Shown piece after piece: positions 44,331 to 52,736 of a DNA stretch of 64,000 bases (the first letter of the stretch is position 1; every line of letters begins with the position of its first letter). A model generated the notes under the pieces. The model searched no databases. It was not told where the DNA came from and worked only from the letters and a program-made list of their open reading frames with translations. The stretch spans positions 94,801-158,800 of the forward strand of contig JBGARJ010000010.1 of NCBI GenBank assembly GCA_044230315.1, read 5' to 3'. The position numbers and the translations under genes are program-made. The DNA comes from M3007 sp044230315. GTDB lineage: Bacteria > Bacteroidota > Bacteroidia > Chitinophagales > Saprospiraceae.

Positions 44331-47300
44331 ATGCGCATTTTACTCCTCTTTGGCTGTTGGGTGTTGATTGGTGGCGCCGTTGTGGCACAGGCCGATAAAA
44401 ACAAATGGGATGTGTCCAATCCGGAAGGGATCCCTTATTCCGATGTGTCGTTTACTGTTGACGAAGGGACCTGGATGAACCTCGACGTCAGCCCGGACGG
44501 GCAGACGGTCGCCTTCGACCTGCTCGGCGATATCTACACGATGCCTATCTCCGGCGGGTCCGCGCGCTGCCTTCGCTCCGGCCTTGCCTGGGAAGTACAA
44601 CCGCGTTTTTCTCCCGATGGCAACCAAATCTTATTTACCTCCGACGCAGGCGGCGGCGATAATATCTGGGTGATGAATGCCGACGGGACCAAGGCGCATC
44701 AGGTGACCAAAGAAAATTTCCGCCTGCTCAACAACCCGTCATGGCTGCCCGATGGGCAATATTTTGTGGCACGGAAACACTTTACCGGTACCCGGTCGCT
44801 GGGGGCCGGCGAAATTTGGATGTACCATATATCGGGTGGCGAAGGCGTGCAATTGACCAAGCGGAAGAACGATCAGCAGGATGTCAACGAACCTTGCGTG
44901 GCCCCAAAGGACGGCGGCCGGTACGTATATTTCAGCGAAGACATGTACCCGGGCGGGTTCTTTCAATACAACAAAGACCCGCTGAAACAAATTTTTGCCA
45001 TTCGGCGCTATGACCGGCAGGAGGGCAAAATAGAAGAAGTGACCGGTGGCTCCGGCGGCGCATTCCGGCCTCAGGTCAGTCCCGACGGCGCCTGGCTGGC
45101 GTTCGTACGCCGGGTGGATACCAAAACCGTGTTGTTTGTTCGCCACCTCGGCAATGGCGACGAATTTCCGCTTTTCGACGGGCTGGACAAGGACCAACAA
45201 GAAGCCTGGACGATCTTTGGTTGTTACCCGGGCTTTGCCTGGATACCCGATCACCGGCCTAATTCGACGGAGTACAGCCTCCTGCTTTGGTCCGGTGGTA
45301 AAATCAAAAAATTGGGCCTCAATACCGCCTATCTTTCGCAGAAAGGAGCGGGCGACCCCGCCTACGCGGCTTATTTTCCGGTACAGGACATTCCATTCTC
45401 TTGCGCCGTGAAAACAAAAGTGGCCGAGACCTTGCATTTTGAAAACCCGGTCTTTGAACAGACTTTCACAGCAAAGGCAATCCGCCAGGCTATTACCAGC
45501 CCGGATGGCAAAACTTTGGTGTTCAACGCCGCCGGCAGGTTATACCGGAAATCCTTGCCCGATGGCAAGCCGGAATTGCTGGTCAAAACCGATTATTCCA
45601 CCTTGCATTTGGCCGGCGTCCCATTGCCGTCGGACTTGCTCGAATTTGAGCCCGCCTTTTCTGCCGATGGTAAAACCGTCGTGTACGTTACCTGGGACGA
45701 CAACCGGCTGGGCGCAATCTGGACGGTTGATCTCGCTTCGGGCGCAGCTACGCCCCTGCGCCTCGACGCCGGCATCTACCGCAGCCCACAACTGTCGGCC
45801 GATGGGAAACTCCTGCTTTTCCGGTTGCAGAATGGCGACGACGAACTGGGGCCCGGCAAAGCGCCCAAGCCGGGTGTCTTTTGGGTGGATATGACCTCGG
45901 CCCAAGCTGAAACGAGCCGCCCAATCCTGCATTTTATCACCAATGACGGCGAAAACCCCCATTTTTCGCCCGATGCGAAGCGGGTGTTCGTCAATACCGG
46001 CGGTTACCTGTTCGGCGGGCTCGACAAGGCGCTGGTGTCGCTGGACTTGAATGGCCAGGACCGGAAGGTGTTGTTTAAGAGTAAATACGTCAATCAGTGG
46101 GCGCCTTCGCCCGACGGCAAGTGGCTGGCCTTCACCGAACTGCACAAGGCCTATGTATGCGCTATGCCGACAACGGGGCAGCCCATTGACCTGAGTGCCG
46201 AAACCAAAGCGATCCCCGTAAGCCAGATCTCCAAGGACGCCGGCTACAGCCTGCATTGGAGCGCCGACAGCAAGCGGGTACACTATACCCTTGGCGATGA
46301 ATACTTTACCCTCGACCTGACGCAGCGTTTTGCCTTTCTGCCCAACGCGCCCGACAGCCTACCTCCTTTGCCGGAAGCCGGACAGAAAATCGGCCTGACC
46401 GTGCCGTACGACCGGCCGGAGGGCACCCTGGTCTTTCAAAATGCCCGCATCATCACGATGGAAGGCGAGCGGGTGATCGAAAACGGTGTGCTCGTCGTAC
46501 AGGAGAATAAAATCGTATTTGCAGGCACTACGCCGGATTTTAAGCGCAACTTTAAATTACCGGCCACACTGGTAAAGCGGATCGATTGTAGCGGCAAAAC
46601 GATCATGCCCGGCATCGTGGACGTGCACAGCCATTCGGGGAATTCCCGCTTCGGACTGAGCCCGCAAAAGCAATGGGAATATTATGCCAACCTGGCCTAT
46701 GGGGTGACTACCATGCACGACCCATCGGTGAACTCCGAAATGGCGTTTTCGAATAGCGAAATGCTCAAGGCAGGCCGGATGGTGGGCCCGCGCCTGTTTA
46801 GCACCGGCACTATTTTGTACGGCGCCGACGGCGATTACAAAGCGCCGATCAACAACCTCGACGATGCCCGCAGCACCCTGCGCCGCACCAAAGCGTGGGG
46901 GGCTTTTTCGGTCAAAAGCTATAACCAGCCCCGCCGGGAGCAACGCCAGCAGGTGATCGCGGCCGCCCGGGAACTCAAGATGGAAGTGGTGCCCGAGGGT
47001 GGTTCGTTCTTCTACCACAATATGACAGAGGTGGTGGATGGCCATACCGGTATCGAACACAATATCCCAGTAGCGCCCTTGTACAGCGATGTGCTGCAAC
47101 TCTGGAGTAAGACAAAGGCGCATAATACGCCCACGCTCATCGTTTGTTACGGCGCGATGATGGGCGAAAACTACTGGTACCAACACGGCGAGGTGTGGAA
47201 AAATCAACGGTTGCTCCATTTTACCCCGCGCCATATCCTTGACGAACGCGCGCGGCACCGCGACATGATCCCGGAAGAAGAATATGACAACGGCCACATC

Positions 47301-47744
47301 CTGGTCAGCCGCCAACTGAAAAAAATGCAGGATGCCGGAATCGACATCAACCTGGGTTCGCATGGGCAACTGCAAGGCTTGGGGGCGCATTGGGAACTAT
47401 GGATGCTGGCACAGGGCGGCATGTCGAACCTCCAGGTGCTCCGTTGTGCCACGATCAATGGCGCAAAATACCTGGGAATGGACCGCGAGATCGGTTCGCT
47501 TGCACCGGGCAAATTAGCCGATCTGATCGTACTGGACCAGAACCCGCTCGAAAACATCCGGAACAGCAACAGCATCCGGTACGTGATGGTGAACGGCCGG
47601 CTGTACGACGCCGATACCCTGAATGAAACCGGCAATTATGACCGGAAACATACCGCCTTTTGGTTTGAACGCCCCGGAAGTCAGACCAACGGCGGCGGCA
47701 TGACGCATACCTGCCAGGAAGCGAATTGTGTATGCGGGCACTGA
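44331..47744 (+). CDS. Secreted amidohydrolase with N-terminal TolB-like (PD40) propeller
   Basis: 1137 residues starting MRILLLFGCWVLIGGAVVAQ (signal peptide). About residues 30-660 are PD40/TolB-type propeller repeats (MNLDVSPDGQTVAFDLLGDIYTM; EVQPRFSPDGNQILFTSDAGG; FSPDAKRVFVNTGG). The C-terminal third is an amidohydrolase: the metal ligands DVHSHSG, the GIEHNIP segment, the LGSHGQLQGLGAHWELWMLAQGG segment, and the typical end GSLAPGKLADLIVLDQNPL. Such fusions are known in Bacteroidota and are usually annotated amidohydrolase; the substrate is unknown, possibly a peptide or cyclic amide. The length and order match the family. The start uses an ATG just inside a short upstream TTG/ATG cluster. 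Confidence 0.85.
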   Translation: MRILLLFGCWVLIGGAVVAQADKNKWDVSNPEGIPYSDVSFTVDEGTWMNLDVSPDGQTVAFDLLGDIYTMPISGGSARCLRSGLAWEVQPRFSPDGNQILFTSDAGGGDNIWVMNADGTKAHQVTKENFRLLNNPSWLPDGQYFVARKHFTGTRSLGAGEIWMYHISGGEGVQLTKRKNDQQDVNEPCVAPKDGGRYVYFSEDMYPGGFFQYNKDPLKQIFAIRRYDRQEGKIEEVTGGSGGAFRPQVSPDGAWLAFVRRVDTKTVLFVRHLGNGDEFPLFDGLDKDQQEAWTIFGCYPGFAWIPDHRPNSTEYSLLLWSGGKIKKLGLNTAYLSQKGAGDPAYAAYFPVQDIPFSCAVKTKVAETLHFENPVFEQTFTAKAIRQAITSPDGKTLVFNAAGRLYRKSLPDGKPELLVKTDYSTLHLAGVPLPSDLLEFEPAFSADGKTVVYVTWDDNRLGAIWTVDLASGAATPLRLDAGIYRSPQLSADGKLLLFRLQNGDDELGPGKAPKPGVFWVDMTSAQAETSRPILHFITNDGENPHFSPDAKRVFVNTGGYLFGGLDKALVSLDLNGQDRKVLFKSKYVNQWAPSPDGKWLAFTELHKAYVCAMPTTGQPIDLSAETKAIPVSQISKDAGYSLHWSADSKRVHYTLGDEYFTLDLTQRFAFLPNAPDSLPPLPEAGQKIGLTVPYDRPEGTLVFQNARIITMEGERVIENGVLVVQENKIVFAGTTPDFKRNFKLPATLVKRIDCSGKTIMPGIVDVHSHSGNSRFGLSPQKQWEYYANLAYGVTTMHDPSVNSEMAFSNSEMLKAGRMVGPRLFSTGTILYGADGDYKAPINNLDDARSTLRRTKAWGAFSVKSYNQPRREQRQQVIAAARELKMEVVPEGGSFFYHNMTEVVDGHTGIEHNIPVAPLYSDVLQLWSKTKAHNTPTLIVCYGAMMGENYWYQHGEVWKNQRLLHFTPRHILDERARHRDMIPEEEYDNGHILVSRQLKKMQDAGIDINLGSHGQLQGLGAHWELWMLAQGGMSNLQVLRCATINGAKYLGMDREIGSLAPGKLADLIVLDQNPLENIRNSNSIRYVMVNGRLYDADTLNETGNYDRKHTAFWFERPGSQTNGGGMTHTCQEANCVCGH

Positions 47745-47830
47745 TGATTCAGCGAGGGACAGTAGACCCCCGGACCAAGCGTGTTGCCCAGACAGGGCGA
47801 CAAGTATTTTGACCAATTAACGCAAACCTG

Positions 47831-48196
47831 TTGGCCGTGCTGACGATTTACCACAACACCCGATGCGGCAAAAGCCGTTGCGCGCTCCAGACTTTGGAAG
47901 GACTGGGGCAGCCGTTTGAGATCGTGGAATACCTCAAGTCGCCGCCGACGGCCGAGACGATCCGGCATTTGCTTGATCTATTAGGCAAAAAACCGCTGGA
48001 GGTCATCCGGACCAAGGAACCCTTGTTTCAGGAGCAGTTTGCGGGCAAAACCCGCTCCGACGCCGAGTGGATAGCGGTAATCGCTGCGCATCCGATTCTC
48101 CTCGAACGCCCAATTGTGGTGGCGGGGGATCGCGCCTGGATTGCCCGCGATGACGCCACCCTGGAAGCCATCCAATCCTTTCTTAAACCGGTGTAA
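47831..48196 (+). CDS. ArsC/Spx/YfgD-family arsenate reductase-like protein
   Basis: 121 residues, thioredoxin-like. LTIYHNTRCGKSRCALQTL has the family Cys-X-X-(S)-Arg site (CGKSR), and KEPLFQEQF and NPI-like RPIVVAGDRAWI match the YfgD/ArsC branch, which reduces arsenate with glutathione or acts as a redox regulator. No ATG start is available: translation would begin at TTG 47831 or GTG 47837. The sequence beginning VLTIYHNTR fits the latter. It follows the amidohydrolase by 86 bases and precedes a membrane protein by 22 bases. No ars operon is nearby, so arsenic resistance is not implied. Confidence 0.8.
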   Translation: MAVLTIYHNTRCGKSRCALQTLEGLGQPFEIVEYLKSPPTAETIRHLLDLLGKKPLEVIRTKEPLFQEQFAGKTRSDAEWIAVIAAHPILLERPIVVAGDRAWIARDDATLEAIQSFLKPV

Positions 48197-48218
48197 CCTG
48201 CTGCCAAAACCTTACCAC

Positions 48219-49592
48219 ATGTCAGATGAACGCATTGAAAGTCCGTTCGGACGCCTGAAGCCGCCGGTTTCCGTTGTTATCGGGGCCCTGTTCCTGTTAT
48301 TTCCGGCTTTCAACAACCGTTTTCCTTTTCTTTATGCCGACACCGCCACTTACATGTGGGGTGGTTTCAACGGCTATGTGTCCGATTTCCGACCGATCAC
48401 CTACGGGTTGTTCATCCGTCATGTATCGTTAATGGAAAGTTTGTGGTTGGTGGTATTTGTGCAAGCCTTACTGGTTTCCGGATTGATCCACCTGTTTTTC
48501 CGGGTGTTTTCAACCAATAAGCCCGGCTTTAAGCCCCTCGCTGTTACGGGGGCGCTGGCGGTTACGACCCATATCGGCACGTCGGTGGGCATGCTCATGC
48601 CCGATTTTTTTGCAGCCGCCATGGTATTGGCCGTCGCCATCTTTCTTTACGGTAAGACCCTGCGCCGGTGGGATATGATCCTGTGCGGATTGGTAGTTTG
48701 GCTGGCCTTGTCGTCCCATTTTTCACACCATTACATTTTGCTCGTCATCCTGCTGACGCTGGCGGTCCGTTGGGCCTGGCTGTATTTTCGAAAGCAGCAA
48801 CGCGTTCCCTGGGGCCGACTCTCTGTATTGTATGGATTGATGGCGCTGGCGTATTTCACTATCCCGACCTTGCATTACCTGAATGGCAGCGGATTCCGGC
48901 GCGACAAAGCCTCCCATGTCTTCCTGGTCGGCAGGATCAACCAGATGGGCTTGCTGAAGCCTTTTTTGGACGAGCATTGCGGCAAGACAGGCGACTGGAA
49001 CCTGTGCGCATACAAGGATTCATTACCGGATGATTTTTTGTGGAACGGCAACAGCCCTGTTTACCGCACGGGCGGCTGGGCGGCTAACGAGGCGGAGTAC
49101 AACCGGTTTTTGGGCGCCTTTTTCCATTCGCCCATGTACCTGAGAAAATTTGCCATCAAGTCATTTGAAACGGCGGCAATGCAGTTTTTCAATTATGAAG
49201 GCGAGATCGTATTCAAGGAACGGGAAGGCAGTCCCCCCTATAATTCCATCCGCGAAGGCATGCCCGATCAACTGTCGTCGGTGCGGCTGTCCAAGCAGTA
49301 TTGGGAAATGTGGGACAACAAAGTGCTCGACGTGGTGCAACGCTTTCTGGTGATGGCCGGTTTCCTGCTTTTGTTGTACCTGCTTTGGGCACCCGCTTCC
49401 TCGGGCTGTTCGGCCCTTCAGGTGCGCATGATCGGTTTTTTACTACTCGCGCTGGCAGCCAACGCCCTCATTTGCGGCGGCGTTTCGATGGTGGACATGC
49501 GCTTTCAAGCACGGGTGATCTGGCTGGCACCACTTTTCGCCATTTGGCTGGTTTTGGAGGGCAAACCATGGCCTGGCCTGATTAGAAAGTGA
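48219..49592 (+). CDS. Polytopic membrane protein, probably GT-C-like
   Basis: 457 residues starting MSDERIESPFGRLKPPVS. About ten transmembrane segments in the pattern of GT-C glycosyltransferases or O-antigen polymerase-like proteins: an early periplasmic loop with LYADTATYMWGG (acidic, near helix 2), long C-terminal soluble loop of about 100 residues (SSGFRRDKASHVFLVGRIN … KFAIKSFETAAMQF), then the last three helices. The family is not recognised, and no motif proves transferase activity. It lies 22 bases after the ArsC-like gene, so co-transcription is likely. Confidence 0.62.
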   Translation: MSDERIESPFGRLKPPVSVVIGALFLLFPAFNNRFPFLYADTATYMWGGFNGYVSDFRPITYGLFIRHVSLMESLWLVVFVQALLVSGLIHLFFRVFSTNKPGFKPLAVTGALAVTTHIGTSVGMLMPDFFAAAMVLAVAIFLYGKTLRRWDMILCGLVVWLALSSHFSHHYILLVILLTLAVRWAWLYFRKQQRVPWGRLSVLYGLMALAYFTIPTLHYLNGSGFRRDKASHVFLVGRINQMGLLKPFLDEHCGKTGDWNLCAYKDSLPDDFLWNGNSPVYRTGGWAANEAEYNRFLGAFFHSPMYLRKFAIKSFETAAMQFFNYEGEIVFKEREGSPPYNSIREGMPDQLSSVRLSKQYWEMWDNKVLDVVQRFLVMAGFLLLLYLLWAPASSGCSALQVRMIGFLLLALAANALICGGVSMVDMRFQARVIWLAPLFAIWLVLEGKPWPGLIRK

Positions 49593-49856
49593 GCGCAGAC
49601 GATTAAAACAATCGTCAAACAGGCGTCATTTTTATCTAAACCCAGGAGGGTAATTTTACTGCAACAGGCGCTTGGAAGCCCTGTAAGGGGTGATTTATGC
49701 AGTATCCCGGCATTAATGGATGAGGAATCGGTGATTTCGGCCTCGTTTTTGTTGGATAGGGCAAAGACCCGGTAAACACTGCACGCGCGATAATCCAGGT
49801 TTGCCCCAGCGCACGGCTTGTTTTACTCCATTTCAGATCAAAACAATCTTCCCGCC

Positions 49857-51455
49857 ATGTATAAGCAAACACGACTGTTGGCGCTTTGCCTTTTGCAATT
49901 TCTGGTCATGGGATTGGCCGCACAAACACTAAAGCCGGTACCCGCAATGGTACTATCGTCCCGTGAACAAGGCAACACCTTCGCCACCTTTCACCTCTTC
50001 AGCAAAACGCAGTCGCTCGATGCCTCCGCCGCCCGCTTTGCCCAATCGGCGCAATTTCTGACGCTCGATCCCGTACAATTAAAAAAAATAATGGCCAAAC
50101 ACCCGCAGGCTATCACGCTGGTGTTGCCCTATAATACAGAAGATATCACTGTCGATCTGGTACAGGCCAGCATAGAAGCGCCCGGGTTTTCGGTGCTGCT
50201 CCATACGGGCGCCGATGTGCCGGCCGTTTATCCGACTGGTTTACATTATCGGGGCATGGTGCGCGGCACACAGCAATCGCTGGCCGCCATCAGTTTTTTC
50301 GACGAGGAGGTCATGGGTGTCGTGTCGGATGAATCGCATAACAATCTGGTTTTGGGAAAAGTGCAACAACCCGACAACCAAACCGGCTATATGTTGTATT
50401 CCGATCAGGAGCTGGCGATGGACAATCCTTTTGAATGTGCCGTTCTGGAACCGGAGGAAAAACCCGCCGATAATGCCGCCATTGCTTCCAATCCCGCGAA
50501 TGCCAAGGCGTTGAGGCTGTTTCTGGAGGCCACACAGGATGTGTATCGAAACCGGGGCGATGTGCAAGCCACGGTAAATTATCTGGCCGGTTTGTTCAAC
50601 CAAACAGCGGCGCTCTATGCCAACGAAGGCATTCAACTGACGCTTTCGCACCTGGCGGTATGGGTGGCGCCCGATCCGTATTCCGTTGCCGGCAACAGCG
50701 GCGTTTTGGAACAATTTCGACGTGTTCGCAACAATTTCGACGGCGATTTAGCTCACTTGATTGGCTTGGGTAGCACCGTTTCGGAAAGCAAAGCGTATTG
50801 GAATACCTTGTGCAAGCCCGAAAATGCCGTTGCCTACAGCGGCATCCAAATTGCTTTTTCCCATGTACCTACCTTTGCCTGGGCTACGGAGGTGATGGCA
50901 CATGAAATCGGCCACAACCTCGGCGCCCGCCATACGCAATGGTGCGGCTGGCCGGGCGGCGCCATCGACCATTGTCAACTCGCGGAAAACGGATGCCCTC
51001 AAAGCCGGGAAGCAGAGATCCAGAACAGCGGTACGATCATGAATTATTGCCCCATGAACAGCCCGATGATCAATTTCAGCCAGGGCTTTGGCCCGCTGCC
51101 GGGCAATTTGATCCGGAGCACCATGGGACATTCGCCTTGTGTGTCGGCGCCTGCGCGGGTCGTGCCGGCCAGAACGAAGGCGACAGCCAGTATTTCAACG
51201 GATAAGAGCGCCGTTTTGCACCTCGCGCCCAACCCTGCCACGCGCCAGGTAAGCGTTCAATTGAACCTCGAGACCGAGCAAACGATCCGGATTGACCTGC
51301 TCGACCTGACAGGCCGGCCGGTGCTTACTCAAACGGCTACCCTCAAATCGGGAGAGGTGAACCTCGACCTTTCAGGATTAGCTAAAGGAATTTATCTGGT
51401 TCAGGTAACCGGAGATGGAAAGCCAGTCATGACCAAACGGCTGATTAAGGAATAA
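49857..51455 (+). CDS. Secreted reprolysin-like zinc metalloprotease with type IX sorting tail
   Basis: 532 residues starting MYKQTRLLALCLLQFLVMGLAAQ (signal peptide). A propeptide-like region is followed by a metzincin domain. HEIGHNLGARH (first His residue 349) is the zinc motif, with WPGGAIDHC shared with the gene at 2442-5231. It ends in a Por/T9SS sorting domain (SVQLNLETEQTIRIDLLDLTG … KRLIKE). The two proteins share layout up to the FN3 modules, so this one is the short form. The catalytic His is at the same residue number in both, which argues for direct relatedness. Confidence 0.88.
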   Translation: MYKQTRLLALCLLQFLVMGLAAQTLKPVPAMVLSSREQGNTFATFHLFSKTQSLDASAARFAQSAQFLTLDPVQLKKIMAKHPQAITLVLPYNTEDITVDLVQASIEAPGFSVLLHTGADVPAVYPTGLHYRGMVRGTQQSLAAISFFDEEVMGVVSDESHNNLVLGKVQQPDNQTGYMLYSDQELAMDNPFECAVLEPEEKPADNAAIASNPANAKALRLFLEATQDVYRNRGDVQATVNYLAGLFNQTAALYANEGIQLTLSHLAVWVAPDPYSVAGNSGVLEQFRRVRNNFDGDLAHLIGLGSTVSESKAYWNTLCKPENAVAYSGIQIAFSHVPTFAWATEVMAHEIGHNLGARHTQWCGWPGGAIDHCQLAENGCPQSREAEIQNSGTIMNYCPMNSPMINFSQGFGPLPGNLIRSTMGHSPCVSAPARVVPARTKATASISTDKSAVLHLAPNPATRQVSVQLNLETEQTIRIDLLDLTGRPVLTQTATLKSGEVNLDLSGLAKGIYLVQVTGDGKPVMTKRLIKE

Positions 51456-51477
51456 AAAACCGGAAGTGAAACGAAAT

Positions 51478-51506
51478 GAGCCATCCGGGCACGTCCCGGA
51501 TGGCTC
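51478..51506. terminator. Shared terminator between convergent genes
   Basis: A perfect 12-bp stem, GAGCCATCCGGG (51478-51489) with CCCGGATGGCTC (51495-51506), has a CACGT loop. The T-runs on both sides are short, so it probably acts as a bidirectional barrier between the protease and the ASKHA gene. Confidence 0.6.
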
Positions 51507-51542
51507 TCGTTTATCAGCAGAGGTGGAACGGAGTGCTGTGCT

Positions 51543-52568
51543 TTAGCTGGGCAGGTTCAACAGAAATCCGATCGTGAAGTTGGCATCCCAATCGAACACG
51601 AATTGCCGGCAGCCGGTGGCATCGGCAATATTTTGGTAGATGTTCAGACCAGCTTTTTGCTTCTCGCCTTCCGCTTTGTAGTCGCCGGGCGCTTTCAATA
51701 CCGTATACCGCTCTTCCTTGCTGGCGCGCACCTGTTTGGCCAGCTCGAATGGTACGCCGCCGATGATAAAGCAGGTGCTGCGGAGATTGGCCGGCACCTG
51801 GCGGGCCTTGGCGCTTACTTCCTGCGCTACAGCGTTATCGCTCATGTTGTTTTGGTAGTATTTGGCGCCAGGCAATTCAATCCCCGACGAAATGCCACCG
51901 CTGACCCAGGAGATTTTGGTGTTGCCGGAGCCAATATCCACGACGAATGCTTTGCTTTCAAAGCCGCGCGGCAAGCAGGCCTTGAGGGCAAGTTTGGCTT
52001 CCTGTTCGGGCGTTACTTCATTGACAAAATATCCCATCGCCTTCAACAAGTTGGATATCTTGGTGGTCACAGGCACTTTTTTGGCGCCAGAGCTGATCAC
52101 AAAGTGGATATTCTTAGGGCCTACGCCATACGCCACCATATCGGCGATGTAGTTCTTCAGACCGCTTTTGATGTCATCATCGGTGACGAGGCTTTCATAT
52201 ACCAGACTGGCGCCGTATTCGGCTTTTTCAAGGCTCCAGTTCTTTTGTGCATCCACTTTGATAATAAAGGAGTTAAATCCGGTAGCGCCGAGTTCAACCA
52301 CACCTTTGAGTTTGCCGTTTACGGGCTCGGGCGCAGTATAATTGAAAGCTTGCGTACCACCTTTTCCCCAACTGCTGGACTGTGGTGGCGCATTTACCTG
52401 ACGGTTGTCGGCCGTTGAACCGCCGTCGTTGGAGGCCTCTGTTTGGGTTGTTGTTTCGGGCGAGCTGGAATTGGTAAAACGCGGCAAAAAAGTCTTGACG
52501 GCAAAATAAACGCCGGCAATTATTGCCAGGGTAATCAAGAGTCGAGAGAACGATGTCAGTCGAGCCAT
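51543..52568 (-). CDS. Membrane-anchored Ppx/GppA-like (ASKHA fold) protein
   Basis: 341 residues starting MARLTSFSRLLITLAIIAGVYFAVKTFLP, an uncleaved signal anchor. After a Ser/Thr/Asn-rich linker of about 45 residues come two actin-like motifs: KGVVELGATGFNSFIIKVD and FVVDIGSGNTKISWV, plus VTPEQEAKLAL and FIIGGVPFELA. The order is that of the exopolyphosphatase/guanosine-pentaphosphatase (Ppx/GppA) family, shorter than usual. If the N-terminus is inside, the domain is in the periplasm, where ATP and (p)ppGpp are not expected; the reverse topology is possible. Function unknown. A perfect 14-bp palindrome lies 57 bases before the start. Confidence 0.72.
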   Translation of the reverse strand: MARLTSFSRLLITLAIIAGVYFAVKTFLPRFTNSSSPETTTQTEASNDGGSTADNRQVNAPPQSSSWGKGGTQAFNYTAPEPVNGKLKGVVELGATGFNSFIIKVDAQKNWSLEKAEYGASLVYESLVTDDDIKSGLKNYIADMVAYGVGPKNIHFVISSGAKKVPVTTKISNLLKAMGYFVNEVTPEQEAKLALKACLPRGFESKAFVVDIGSGNTKISWVSGGISSGIELPGAKYYQNNMSDNAVAQEVSAKARQVPANLRSTCFIIGGVPFELAKQVRASKEERYTVLKAPGDYKAEGEKQKAGLNIYQNIADATGCRQFVFDWDANFTIGFLLNLPS

Positions 52569-52624
52569 AATGTCGGGAGTGGTGTTTGGTAAATAAATGT
52601 TTTGATTTGAGACCGGAAAGGTCC

Positions 52625-52638
52625 GTGCAAATTTGCAC
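52625..52638. promoter_or_regulatory. 14-bp perfect palindrome upstream of the ASKHA gene
   Basis: GTGCAAATTTGCAC reads the same on both strands. It lies between the TonB-receptor stop and the ASKHA start, 57 bases from the ATG, and could be an operator site (inference). No second copy was noticed. Confidence 0.35.
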
Positions 52639-52736
52639 CAAATCAGTATGGCAAAGGGATTGCCTGCGTGTTTTTTTATACGGAAGCAGTCACCGAATCT
52701 ACCAGATTGCTGCAATGCCTGCAAAGGAATCATTAC

